Shown here piece after piece: positions 1-8,924 of a DNA stretch of 32,493 bases; the stretch's first letter is position 1; the number at the start of each line of letters is the position of its first letter. This DNA comes from Fimenecus sp045613065 (GTDB taxonomy: Bacteria > Bacillota > Clostridia > Oscillospirales > Acutalibacteraceae): contig JAZLAH010000052.1 of NCBI GenBank assembly GCA_045613065.1, forward strand, positions 1 through 32,493, given 5' to 3'. Position numbers and translations under genes: made by a program. The notes beneath the pieces are model-generated. The model ran no database searches and was not told the DNA's origin. It saw only the letters and a program-made list of their open reading frames with translations.

Positions 1-3000
1 GTGATAGAACGGATTCTGTTATCTATTCTTTCAGCATATTCTTTGAATTCCTTGTATGTGAGTTCTTTGCTATCTACAACAAGGCACACTTTATCCTTGT
101 TTTCTTCACTTGTTTCTTCAAACAAACTGTAGATTGTTGAATCTTCTGGAATATCGTATGTGTATTCTGTGTTATTGAAGTCGTTGAGAAGCTTTTCTTT
201 TTCAACATCGCTTAATACAGATATATCCTTGATAAATGTTTCTTCATCAAGTGCTTGTGTAAGAATGCTCATATACGATGCGATAAGCTTGTCGATTGTT
301 TCTGCTTTAAAAAGGTCTGTTAAATATTCTGTTCTGAGTAAAGTATCCTCTTCTCGTGGATGAATATAGAACATAATAGGAGCTCTTGAGGTTGAAATTG
401 TTACCGGAATAAGCTCTGCCTTTTTATCGCCAATAACAGAGTGTGTCATTTTTTCACTCTGATATATAAACATAACATCATAAAGCGGTTTTTTAATGTT
501 TAATTTTTTAAGGAGCTCTTGCTGCGGATAGCTTTGATGAGCGATTGCTTTAAATGATTTGTTCTTAATTTCATTCACAAAATCTTTAAATGTCTTTTCG
601 CTTTCGGGTTTTGTTCTTATGGAAAGCATATTGACAAACATACCCCAGGTATTAAGGAAATTACTGCTTCTACCGTTTGACGTTACGCCGACACAAACAT
701 CTTCACTTCCTGAATACTTAGAAAGAAGAATACTTACACACCCCATATAATAAGCATAAGGAGTAATGCCCCACTCCTTACACTTGATAAGTATATTTTC
801 GTGTAAATTCTGGTCAATTTTAGTGTATAGATTTATTCCCTTATCACTTTTTGCTTCTTGTTCAGGAAAATCTGTGTAAAGCTTAAAATCAGGAATTTCC
901 TCAAATTCTTTTAACCAATATTCTTCGTCTTCTTTTGTATATGTGTCATTTGCTGCAAATTCTCTGTACTGTACTGCTTCCGGCAATTCTCTGCCCATAT
1001 ATAATTCATTGATTTCTTCATAGAAAATGCCGAAGGTTGAACCATCAGCTATAATGTGATGGAAATCAACAATTACAGTATTATCAATGTATCCTACACG
1101 CATAAGAGGTGCTTTTGTCAAATCGAAAGGTCTGATAAAATCACTTAAATCTGGAGAATCAAGCTTCTCGATTTTTATAGAAGCATTATTATTTATTATC
1201 TGGAAAATCTGTCCGTTTTTGTTTTCAAAGCTTGTTCTTAATCCCTCGTGACGAGCGATTAACTGATTTACTGCGTTTTCAAATCTGTCAGCATCAAAAT
1301 TTTCCATTTTAAATGCAGATGAAAGGTTATAAAGAGTCGGCTCATCACTTGTAAAATGAGCAGTATATATACGCATCTGTGCCGCTGTAGCAGGAAGAAC
1401 ATCTGCATATTCAATATTTTCTTTTGTTACTGCTATTGTTTTTATTTCACTTGCAACATCCCGTAATGTATCAGCCTGCATAATGTCAGCAACATTAATC
1501 CCATAGCCCGAATCTTCCAATTCGGAAACGAGATAGATAGCAGTAACCGAGTCACCGCCAATATTGAAGAAATTATCAAGCATACTTACTTCTTCAACAT
1601 TAAGAACGGCCTTTATTGCATTTGCAAGTGCTTTTTCTTCATCTGTTTCAGGCGCAACATATTCTGTTTCCGTAGAAATGCTTTCAAGGTCAATTTCAGG
1701 AAGACTGTTTCTGCTGATTTTACCGCTTGAAGTAAGTGGCATTTCGTCAAGGTGTGTAAATATATGCGGAATCATATATTTTGGCAGGCTTGTTCCCAAA
1801 ATAGTTCTGAAATCAATAGCTTTTGTTTCTGCTCCTGTATAGAAAGCACAGATGAATTGTTTGTCTTTTTCATCTTGTCTTACAACAACGGCACACTGAA
1901 GCACACCATCTATATTTAAGATGGCGTTTTCAATTTCACCCAATTCAATTCTGAGACCATTAATTTTAACTTGGAAATCATTTCTTCCAATAAACATAAG
2001 ATTTCCATCTTCGCACCAGTAAGCAAGGTCACCGGTTTTATAAAGCTTTCCACTGCCGAACGGATTATCGATAAATTTTTCTGCTGTAAGGTCAGGATTA
2101 TTGAGATAACCAGCACAGACACCGTCACCCGCAATACAAAGCTCACCTGTTACACCAATCGGCAACAAGTTTGTGTGTTTATCGACAATATATATCTGCA
2201 CATTGTCAATAGGAGCACCTATAGAAACAATATCATCAGTGTCAATACAAGAGAACAGGTAGTCGACACAGCTAACGGTTGTTTCTGTTGGTCCATATTC
2301 GTTATGTATCTCTATATGTTTTCCAAATTTTTCTAAGAACTCAATACAATTAGAACGACGAAGCGATTCACCACCGGATATGAGATATTTCACATTGTGG
2401 AGAATTCTTCCCTCAATATGCTGTAACATTATCTGTAAATGTGTAGGTGTTAGCTTGATTGTGTTAATTTCTTCATTGTTGACAATGTCAACCAGATCAA
2501 CCAACAAATCATTGTCATAGAAATATGTTGTGCCACCTGTTACTAAGGGCAATAAATACGACGGAACTGACAAATCAACACTGATCGAAGTGAAGAACGG
2601 CATATTTATAGGCTCCGTGCCATAAATATTCATCAATGCTGACATATACCAGCACAAATTCTTATGCTGAATCATTGCACCCTTTGGAGTTCCTGTACTA
2701 CCTGATGTATAAATACAATAGCATAAAGCGTCACCCGATACTTTTATATCAGGCTTTTCAGCATTTGATTTATCTTTTAATTCATCAAGGTTTTCTTCAG
2801 TAATGCAGAGTTTTGCACTACTGTCCTCAAGAATATTGTTTATTCTGTCTTGCGGATGGTCAGGGTCAAGAGGAAGATATGCTGCACCTGCTTTAAGAAT
2901 ACCGAGAAGAGAAACTAAAAATCTGCTTGTTCTCCCGAGCTTAACGCCGACAATATCACCTGTTTGTATGCCTTTTTTTATAAGACCGTGTGCAACCTTG

Positions 3001-4415
3001 TTTGCCTCTTCGTTAAGTTCCTTATATGTCAAGGTCTTGTCTGAAGCCACAAGTGCCACCTTGTCAGGTGTTATTTCAACTTGCTCCTCAAACAACTGAT
3101 GGATATACTTACTCTTTTCATATTCAACCACTGTATTATTGAAATCATTAAGTAATTTCTGCTTATCTTCTGCTGAAACCATTTCAAGATTGCAAATATT
3201 CTTATCAGGGTTTTTAACAGCATTTTCAGCAAGAGAAATTATTGATTTCAACATAATCTCAATTTCCTGCACGTTGAATAATGCAGTTCTATAACGAATT
3301 TTAAGATTGTAATCTTCACCATTAAAACGATGCAGGTGAATATCTAACGGAACTGAAAGATAGTTGCTATATCTAAAAACAAATTTGTATTCCTCTTTAC
3401 TATCAAATTCTTGACAGTTGAACACAATATCAAAAAGATTACCTTGTTCTTTACCATTTTCTTTTAGTAGCTCTTTAATATCGTTCTGTGTAAATTTTTG
3501 ATGTCTAAATAAATTGAGTTGAAAATCTTCGACTTGTTTTGCATTTTCTAAAAAAGTATCATCAGAAAGATTTACAATTAACGGTAAAACATGCATATAA
3601 AGACCAACGGTATTGAACTCTACTGCAGAAGTTCTGTTGAGAACCGGTGTACCGATAGTAAACCTTTCCGTCTCATATTTTTGTGATAAATAAATTGACA
3701 GAACTGTGTTGAAGAATGTTGTAACTGAAATATCGTTAATTGCACAGAAGTCTTTGATATTATCAATCAATTCTTGTGAAATAGCACTGTTTAATTCTGA
3801 TGACGAGAAGTCTAATGAGTTTGTAGAAGCTGTTATGATATTGCAATCAGGCTGATTTAAAAATTCTTTAAGCCAGAATTCCTGAGATTTTGCATAACGG
3901 CGAGATTGCTTATACTTTTCTTCCGCTTCAACATAATCGGAATATTTTTGTACTTCAGGTGCAAAGTTTTCGTCTTTTAAAAACTCATTCACATGTGAAG
4001 CCATGGCTAATGCACTGAATCCGTCAATAACGATATGGTGAGCATTAATCATAATGCCTGAGGTAGTAGGAGTCTGGAAAACGGCACAATTAACCAAAAG
4101 ACCATAACGGTCTTTTGGCTCATTAAGGAAATCCTGAGCCTTTTTCATAAGTTCTTCTTCTGTTTCAACCTGCCAGAAACGATACTTTATGTATTCGTGG
4201 TCTCTGACATCTGCCACAACACCATCTTCTGTTTCTACAAGCTTTACACGCAAACTATCATGACTTTCAACAAGTTTATTATATGCATTGTTTATCTGTT
4301 CATAAGAATATACCTTGGGAAAAATCTCCATAACACCCTGGTTCCAAAGTTGTTCGTCCAGAGTGAAATTTTTATTGTAAAAATTCATTTGTGAAGATGT
4401 TAACTTAAACTTCAT
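1..4415 (-). CDS. Nonribosomal peptide synthetase, C-A-T-C-A..., partial (3' end outside window)
   Basis: A modular peptide synthetase; 1471 residues are visible and the frame is open at the left edge. In order: condensation domain (about 1-440) with the HHxxxDG motif as AHHIVIDG near 127; adenylation domain (about 470-930) with YTSGSTGTPKG near 570, NEYGPTETT, the KTGD motif and a C-terminal SSGKISRN lysine motif; carrier protein with IGGDS near 955; second condensation domain (HHIIADG near 1118); and the start of a second adenylation domain (about 1400 on). The start ATG at 4413-4415 has AAGGAGC six bases upstream, and a consensus promoter lies further up. A condensation domain at the very N-terminus, opposite an acyl ligase and a free carrier protein, suggests acylation of the first residue. 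By hand alignment, first-pocket residues read about D-L-P-K-I-G-E-V-S, near the asparagine code. How the chain is released is not visible. Confidence 0.95.
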   Translation of the reverse strand, partial: MKFKLTSSQMNFYNKNFTLDEQLWNQGVMEIFPKVYSYEQINNAYNKLVESHDSLRVKLVETEDGVVADVRDHEYIKYRFWQVETEEELMKKAQDFLNEPKDRYGLLVNCAVFQTPTTSGIMINAHHIVIDGFSALAMASHVNEFLKDENFAPEVQKYSDYVEAEEKYKQSRRYAKSQEFWLKEFLNQPDCNIITASTNSLDFSSSELNSAISQELIDNIKDFCAINDISVTTFFNTVLSIYLSQKYETERFTIGTPVLNRTSAVEFNTVGLYMHVLPLIVNLSDDTFLENAKQVEDFQLNLFRHQKFTQNDIKELLKENGKEQGNLFDIVFNCQEFDSKEEYKFVFRYSNYLSVPLDIHLHRFNGEDYNLKIRYRTALFNVQEIEIMLKSIISLAENAVKNPDKNICNLEMVSAEDKQKLLNDFNNTVVEYEKSKYIHQLFEEQVEITPDKVALVASDKTLTYKELNEEANKVAHGLIKKGIQTGDIVGVKLGRTSRFLVSLLGILKAGAAYLPLDPDHPQDRINNILEDSSAKLCITEENLDELKDKSNAEKPDIKVSGDALCYCIYTSGSTGTPKGAMIQHKNLCWYMSALMNIYGTEPINMPFFTSISVDLSVPSYLLPLVTGGTTYFYDNDLLVDLVDIVNNEEINTIKLTPTHLQIMLQHIEGRILHNVKYLISGGESLRRSNCIEFLEKFGKHIEIHNEYGPTETTVSCVDYLFSCIDTDDIVSIGAPIDNVQIYIVDKHTNLLPIGVTGELCIAGDGVCAGYLNNPDLTAEKFIDNPFGSGKLYKTGDLAYWCEDGNLMFIGRNDFQVKINGLRIELGEIENAILNIDGVLQCAVVVRQDEKDKQFICAFYTGAETKAIDFRTILGTSLPKYMIPHIFTHLDEMPLTSSGKISRNSLPEIDLESISTETEYVAPETDEEKALANAIKAVLNVEEVSMLDNFFNIGGDSVTAIYLVSELEDSGYGINVADIMQADTLRDVASEIKTIAVTKENIEYADVLPATAAQMRIYTAHFTSDEPTLYNLSSAFKMENFDADRFENAVNQLIARHEGLRTSFENKNGQIFQIINNNASIKIEKLDSPDLSDFIRPFDLTKAPLMRVGYIDNTVIVDFHHIIADGSTFGIFYEEINELYMGRELPEAVQYREFAANDTYTKEDEEYWLKEFEEIPDFKLYTDFPEQEAKSDKGINLYTKIDQNLHENILIKCKEWGITPYAYYMGCVSILLSKYSGSEDVCVGVTSNGRSSNFLNTWGMFVNMLSIRTKPESEKTFKDFVNEIKNKSFKAIAHQSYPQQELLKKLNIKKPLYDVMFIYQSEKMTHSVIGDKKAELIPVTISTSRAPIMFYIHPREEDTLLRTEYLTDLFKAETIDKLIASYMSILTQALDEETFIKDISVLSDVEKEKLLNDFNNTEYTYDIPEDSTIYSLFEETSEENKDKVCLVVDSKELTYKEFKEYAERIDNRIRSI

Positions 4416-4485
4416 TTTAAGATGCTCCTTAGGTAATGTTTTAGTACACATAATTACCCTATTGTAATTAAATATATATGGCTTA

Positions 4486-4514
4486 ATTATATATTCTTTC
4501 ATGTATAAAGTCAA
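4486..4514 (-). promoter_or_regulatory. Promoter of the NRPS gene
   Basis: TTGACT at 4509-4514, a 17-base spacer and TATAAT at 4486-4491, read on the minus strand. It lies about 70 bases before the synthetase ATG. An 8+8 inverted repeat (AATATATA at 4471-4478, TATATATT at 4488-4495) overlaps the -10 box and could be an operator, although such repeats arise easily in AT-rich DNA. Confidence 0.7.
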
Positions 4515-4572
4515 GATTTTCACACCACAATACACTTCCAATTGCTGACAATGTAACACCTCTGTGAAATGC

Positions 4573-4601
4573 TTGTTTTTTTAAAAACAGTATGGTATAA
4601 T
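4573..4601 (+). promoter_or_regulatory. Promoter of the acyl ligase/ACP operon
   Basis: TTGTTT at 4573-4578, a 17-base spacer and TATAAT at 4596-4601, with an extended -10 (TGG just before it). It is followed by AAGAGGTGAT at 4628-4637 and the ATG at 4645. It diverges from the synthetase promoter; the two -35 boxes are about 58 bases apart, so shared regulation is plausible. Confidence 0.7.
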
Positions 4602-4644
4602 CGTTCAATAATAATGTTATTTCATAAAGAGGTGATTTGGACTT

Positions 4645-6360
4645 ATGAAAAGAGAAAGGAATATCTGGAGTGACAACCACTCACCTGAAAATTTCAGACC
4701 TGAATATCCTGAATTTTCGATGGTTTCACTTCTTAAAGAGACTGCAGATAAGCATCCCGATTACTATGCATTGAATTTCCAGAATAAAAAAACTACATTT
4801 GCACAGATGATTGCTCAGATTGAACTTGTTGCACAATCTCTCCTTGCAAGTGGTGTAAAAAAGGGTGACTTCGTTTCTGTTGTTGCACCAAATACTCCAC
4901 AGGCTCTCATTTCCGTTTATGCAATCAACAGAATGGGTGCAGTGGCAAATATGATTCATCCCTTGCTTTCTGCAAATGAGATAAAAAAATTCGTTGAGCA
5001 TGTTGACAGTAAAGCTATTATCACATTTGATATGCTTTACCCGAAGCTTTCAGAAATCACTTGGGAAACAACAAAGAAACCCGTTATTGTTCTTGCAAGA
5101 ATTGCTGATGCTCTTCCAATATATTTAAAGCCATTGTATCTTGCGAAGAACAAGCTTAAAATCAATCCAAATACAAATCACAATGTTATTTATTGGAACG
5201 ATTTCCTCAAAAGAGGTAAACAGAGAAAAGAACCATTACCTGTTGACGACGGAAAAGGTGACGATATTGCAGCAATTCTCTATAGTGGCGGTACAACAGG
5301 TATTCCTAAAGGCGTTATGATTCATAACCGTGCATTTAACTGTATGGCTGTTCAGGCAGAGGAAATCAAGCGTGATAACACAAAGGATGCTGCTGGTAAA
5401 AAAGCTTTGGCACTTATGCCTGTTTTCCACGGTTTTGGTCTTGCGATGTGTATGCACGTAATGCTTTATTTCGGAATGCAGGTTTTCCTTGTTCCTAAAT
5501 TCGACTTCAAAGCTTGTACAAAGCTTATTTTCAAAAATAAAATTAATCACGTTTATGCAGTTCCAGCATTATTTGAAGCATTTTCAAGAAGTGAAGAAAT
5601 CGAAAAGAGTGATTTATCTTTCCTTGAAATGGTGGCTTTTTCAGGTGATAAATGTAGCGACAAACTTCACAATAGAATGAATAAATACCTGAAAAATGGT
5701 GGCTCATCTGAACAAATGACAGAAGCTTATGGTCTTACAGAGTGTTTGTCAGCAGCATGTATCAGTCCTTTCTTTGCACACAAGCAAGGTAGCACAGGTC
5801 TTCCTCTTCCTGACAATAAAATTAAAATCTGTAAAGTGGGTACACACGAAGAAGTTCCTCGTGGTGAAGATGGCGAAATCTGTATAACAGGTCCAACTCT
5901 TATGAAAGGCTATTATAAAAACGAAGCAGAAACAAGGATTGCTTTGCAACAACACGACGATGGCGAAACTTGGTTACATACAGGAGACCTTGGTTGTATG
6001 GATGAAGACGGATACTTGTGGTATCGTCAAAGACATTGTAAAATGATAATTACATCCGGCTATAACATTTATCCATCACAGATTGAAGAAGTAATTAATG
6101 GTTGTAATGGTGTCACAGTCAGCTGTGTTATAGGCATTGAGGACAGAATTGTCGGACAGCGTGTAGTTGCAGTTGTTCAACCGACAAGTATGGATGCCGA
6201 CCTTGAATCACTTCGTAAAAGAATTCTTGAAGAATGCAAAAAGAATGTTGCCGAATACGCAATGCCAAGAGAAGTTGTATTCAGAGAAGCAATTCCAAGA
6301 ACAGCAATGGGTAAGGTTAATTTCAAAGCATTGACCGCTGAAATGAATAGTAAGGAATGA
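4645..6360 (+). CDS. Acyl-AMP ligase (acyl-CoA/acyl-ACP synthetase family)
   Basis: A 571-residue ANL-superfamily enzyme that activates a carboxylic acid as its adenylate and passes it to a thiol. Visible motifs: phosphate loop YSGGTTGIPKG at about 213; AYGLTE; HTGDLGCMDEDGYL; the hinge region RHCKMIITSGYNIYP; and the C-terminal catalytic lysine in RTAMGKVNF near 556. Length is normal for fatty acyl ligases. It has its own promoter and a good ribosome site, and a carrier-protein gene follows six bases after the stop. Beside a divergent NRPS whose first domain is a condensation domain, the likely job (inference) is loading an acyl starter onto the neighbouring carrier protein. Whether it is a true acyl-ACP ligase or makes acyl-CoA, and the chain length accepted, cannot be read from the sequence. 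Confidence 0.9.
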   Translation: MKRERNIWSDNHSPENFRPEYPEFSMVSLLKETADKHPDYYALNFQNKKTTFAQMIAQIELVAQSLLASGVKKGDFVSVVAPNTPQALISVYAINRMGAVANMIHPLLSANEIKKFVEHVDSKAIITFDMLYPKLSEITWETTKKPVIVLARIADALPIYLKPLYLAKNKLKINPNTNHNVIYWNDFLKRGKQRKEPLPVDDGKGDDIAAILYSGGTTGIPKGVMIHNRAFNCMAVQAEEIKRDNTKDAAGKKALALMPVFHGFGLAMCMHVMLYFGMQVFLVPKFDFKACTKLIFKNKINHVYAVPALFEAFSRSEEIEKSDLSFLEMVAFSGDKCSDKLHNRMNKYLKNGGSSEQMTEAYGLTECLSAACISPFFAHKQGSTGLPLPDNKIKICKVGTHEEVPRGEDGEICITGPTLMKGYYKNEAETRIALQQHDDGETWLHTGDLGCMDEDGYLWYRQRHCKMIITSGYNIYPSQIEEVINGCNGVTVSCVIGIEDRIVGQRVVAVVQPTSMDADLESLRKRILEECKKNVAEYAMPREVVFREAIPRTAMGKVNFKALTAEMNSKE

Positions 6361-6366
6361 TATTTT

Positions 6367-6594
6367 ATGATTAAAAGAATAGAAAAAGTTTTTTCAGAAG
6401 TTACAGGCAAGGACGACCTTAACTTTACAGAAAAAACAAGATTTGATAAAAATTTTGAATTTACATCTTTAAGTTTTATTCAATTGATTTGTGGCCTTGA
6501 GGATGAATTTGACATTGATATCCCAAATTCAACCGTAAAAAAGATTAAAACAGTAGGGGATATTGTAAAATTTCTTGAAAAAAACATAGATTAA
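6367..6594 (+). CDS. Stand-alone acyl/peptidyl carrier protein
   Basis: A 75-residue acidic helical protein of the phosphopantetheine-binding carrier family. The expected attachment serine is Ser34 in NFEFTSLSFIQL; the usual Asp before this serine is replaced by Thr, a departure from the classic DSL motif. A ribosome site (AAGGA, 6352-6356) overlaps the end of the ligase gene, so the two are translationally close and surely cotranscribed. A strong terminator follows. In this context it most likely receives the acyl group from the ligase and presents it to the first condensation domain of the synthetase. No phosphopantetheinyl transferase is encoded in the window, so that activity must come from elsewhere. 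Confidence 0.88.
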   Translation: MIKRIEKVFSEVTGKDDLNFTEKTRFDKNFEFTSLSFIQLICGLEDEFDIDIPNSTVKKIKTVGDIVKFLEKNID

Positions 6595-6600
6595 TTTCAA

Positions 6601-6635
6601 AAGACAGTTGTACTATGCAACTGTCTTCTTTTTTT
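6601..6635 (+). terminator. Terminator of the ligase/ACP operon
   Basis: A 10-bp perfect stem (AAGACAGTTG, 6601-6610, with CAACTGTCTT, 6618-6627), a 7-base loop and a following T-run to 6635. It begins six bases after the carrier-protein stop codon. Confidence 0.92.
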
Positions 6636-6657
6636 CAAACACACATCACTAACATTG

Positions 6658-6686
6658 TTGATTTTTATGACATCTTGTGGTATCAT
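6658..6686 (+). promoter_or_regulatory. Promoter of the ahcY operon
   Basis: TTGATT at 6658-6663, a 17-base spacer and TATCAT at 6681-6686 with an extended -10 (TGG). The expected leader is under 30 bases, too short for a SAM- or SAH-sensing riboswitch. Confidence 0.65.
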
Positions 6687-6720
6687 AATTAATTATAAAT
6701 AATTCATTGGAGTAGACAGA

Positions 6721-7965
6721 ATGAGTATCGTAAGAAATATTGAACTTTATGAATCAGGTCAGCAGAAAATTGATTGGGTAAAGGCACATATGCCTGTGCT
6801 TCGCAGTATTGAAAAGGATTTCAGCAAAACAAAACCTTTTGCAGGTAAAAAAGTTGCTCTTTCAATTCATCTTGAAGCAAAAACTGCATATCTTTGTACT
6901 GTACTTGCAGCAGGTGGTGCCCAGATGTACGTTACAGGGTCAAATCCTCTTTCAACACAGGATGATGTTGCAGCAGCATTAGCGCATAACGGTCTTAATG
7001 TTTTTGCATGGTACAATGCAACAGGTGAAGAATATATGTCACATCTTCGTGAAGTTATCAAGGTTGGTCCTGATATTATCATCGACGACGGTGGTGACCT
7101 TGTTAACCTTATTCACAACGAGTATCCTGAACTTCTTCCTAATGTTTTAGGTGGTTGTGAAGAAACAACAACAGGTATTATCCGTCTTGTTTCAATGCAC
7201 AATGATGGTCAACTTAAATTCCCTATGATTGCTGTAAATAATGCGAAGTGCAAATATCTCTTTGACAATCGTTACGGTACAGGTCAGTCTGTATGGGACG
7301 GAATTAACCGTACAACAAACCTTATTGTTGCAGGTAAAAAAGTCGTTGTTGCTGGTTACGGATGGTGTGGTAAAGGTGTTGCAATGCGTGCAAATGCTCT
7401 TGGTGCACAGGTAATCGTTACAGAAATCGACCCTATTAAAGCTATGGAAGCAAGAATGGATGGTTTTTCTGTTATGGAAATGACTGAGGCTGCAAAAGAA
7501 GGCGACTTCTTCGTTACAGTTACAGGATGTAAAGATGTTATTACAGAAAAAGTCTTCAAAAATATGAAAGATGGTGCTATCTGTTGCAATGCAGGTCATT
7601 TCAATGTGGAAATCAATCTTCCTGACCTTGAAAAGATGTCAGTCGAAATCAAACCACAGAGAAACAATATTTTAGGTTATGTTCTTCCTGACGGCAGAAC
7701 AATCAGCATTATTGCAGAAGGCAGACTCGTAAACCTTGCAGCAGGTGACGGTCATCCTGCAGAAATTATGGATATGAGTTTCTCTATTCAGGCTCTTTGT
7801 GCTGAATATATTGTTAAAAATAATGGAAACTTACCTGTAGGTGTAGTTGATGTTCCTGAAGAAATCGACAAAAAGGTTGCTTTAAGAAAGCTCAGTAGTT
7901 GGGGAACAGAAATCGACAAACTTACAGACGAACAGGAAAAATATATAAATAGTTGGAACGTATAA
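6721..7965 (+). CDS. ahcY: S-adenosylhomocysteinase
   Basis: A cytosolic NAD-dependent enzyme that splits S-adenosylhomocysteine to adenosine and homocysteine, clearing the product inhibitor of methyltransferases. The 414-residue protein has the family's order: a substrate domain (SIHLEAKTA, then GSNPLSTQDDVAAAL, then GGCEETTTG), the Rossmann dinucleotide loop GYGWCGKG near 218, and CNAGHFNVEI. It matches the short bacterial/archaeal type. It starts with ATG after TTGGAG, and the next gene begins one base after its stop, so the three genes to galU form one operon. Homocysteine formed here joins the methionine/aspartate-family chemistry encoded further along (hom), though on another transcript. 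Confidence 0.96.
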   Translation: MSIVRNIELYESGQQKIDWVKAHMPVLRSIEKDFSKTKPFAGKKVALSIHLEAKTAYLCTVLAAGGAQMYVTGSNPLSTQDDVAAALAHNGLNVFAWYNATGEEYMSHLREVIKVGPDIIIDDGGDLVNLIHNEYPELLPNVLGGCEETTTGIIRLVSMHNDGQLKFPMIAVNNAKCKYLFDNRYGTGQSVWDGINRTTNLIVAGKKVVVAGYGWCGKGVAMRANALGAQVIVTEIDPIKAMEARMDGFSVMEMTEAAKEGDFFVTVTGCKDVITEKVFKNMKDGAICCNAGHFNVEINLPDLEKMSVEIKPQRNNILGYVLPDGRTISIIAEGRLVNLAAGDGHPAEIMDMSFSIQALCAEYIVKNNGNLPVGVVDVPEEIDKKVALRKLSSWGTEIDKLTDEQEKYINSWNV

Positions 7966-7966
7966 A

Positions 7967-8908
7967 ATGTCAAATAACAATTTTAGATTTTTAAATGAAA
8001 AATGTCTTGTTTGTAACAGCAATTTCAAGGAAGACGATGATATTGTAGTGTGTCCTTATTGTGGCACACCTCATCATCGTGAATGTTACAAAGAAAACAC
8101 AAATTGTGTTAATTATGAAAAGCACAATGAAGATTACCGTTGGGAGTCAACTTTTGTAACTCCTGAAGAAGTGGAAAATACAACCGAAAATGAAATCAAA
8201 CCTCCATTTGGTCAGGTTATTGACCTTGACCAGATTCCAATGGAAATTCCTTTTCCATCATTCCCACAAACTCTTCTTTCTACTTTTCCACAAGAATTTG
8301 AAGATGGCGTTAAGACAGAAGATGTGGCAGTTTTTGTTCGCCACGAATCTTCTAAATACCTGAAAAAATTCCAGCAGATTAAAGACGGAAAACTTACATG
8401 GAACTGGGCAGCGTTTTTCTTTGCTCCTTATTGGTTCTTTTACAGAAAAATGCATAAATTAGGTGTTGTTTTTCTTGCAATATTTATTTTGCTTTCGTCA
8501 ATGAGTTTTCTTCCTCCTGCAATAAAGTTATCTGAAACAATCTATGATTTTGAATTGCAAGTTGAAGACCTTGCTGAAAACACAGAAGCAGATAATGAAT
8601 ACGAAACAGCACTAATGGACTTGTATAAATCTACTTATGAGAAGTTAAATGAAAATAAAACAGGTCTTACAATTTATATGCTTCAAAGTGTTGCTAATTT
8701 TATAATTTCAATTTTCATAGGGCTTAATGCTAACAAGTGGTATTACAAACATACACTTTCGAAGGTGAAAAAGATTTCTGGTGAAAATGAAACAGCAAAA
8801 CACAAAGAAAAACTTTTCCTCACAGGTGGCGTTGCTTACGGCGCAACATTCCTTGCTATCCTTACTGAAAAAACAATATTTTTTGCATTAGAAATGTTGA
8901 TAATGTAA
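7967..8908 (+). CDS. Membrane protein with RING-like zinc finger and DUF2628-like region
   Basis: 313 residues, function unknown. The N-terminus has a RING/treble-clef style metal site: C13-x2-C16, C29-x2-C32, H36-H37, C40 and C47. A Pro/Glu-rich linker follows to about 110, then an aromatic block (WNWAAFFFAPYWFFYRKM, about 144-161) typical of DUF2628-type membrane proteins. Hydrophobic helices lie at about 165-188, 233-255 and 288-312. The start ATG follows the ahcY stop by one base, with only a weak GGA upstream, suggesting translational coupling. galU begins 16 bases after its stop. The zinc finger probably faces the cytosol (inference). I know no established role for this domain pair; its placement between ahcY and galU does not reveal one. 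Confidence 0.85.
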   Translation: MSNNNFRFLNEKCLVCNSNFKEDDDIVVCPYCGTPHHRECYKENTNCVNYEKHNEDYRWESTFVTPEEVENTTENEIKPPFGQVIDLDQIPMEIPFPSFPQTLLSTFPQEFEDGVKTEDVAVFVRHESSKYLKKFQQIKDGKLTWNWAAFFFAPYWFFYRKMHKLGVVFLAIFILLSSMSFLPPAIKLSETIYDFELQVEDLAENTEADNEYETALMDLYKSTYEKLNENKTGLTIYMLQSVANFIISIFIGLNANKWYYKHTLSKVKKISGENETAKHKEKLFLTGGVAYGATFLAILTEKTIFFALEMLIM

Positions 8909-8924
8909 ATAAGGAGTTATTATT

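Noticed and set aside
6687..6720. A possible SAM- or SAH-sensing riboswitch ahead of ahcY.
   Set aside because: The expected leader is under 30 bases and shows no hairpin; it is too short for any known class.
7192..7599. A 135-codon open frame antisense to ahcY, and similar antisense frames over the acyl ligase, guaB, hom and rny.
   Set aside because: They lie wholly inside well-supported genes, lack ribosome sites, and have Cys/His/Leu-rich compositions expected of shadow frames.
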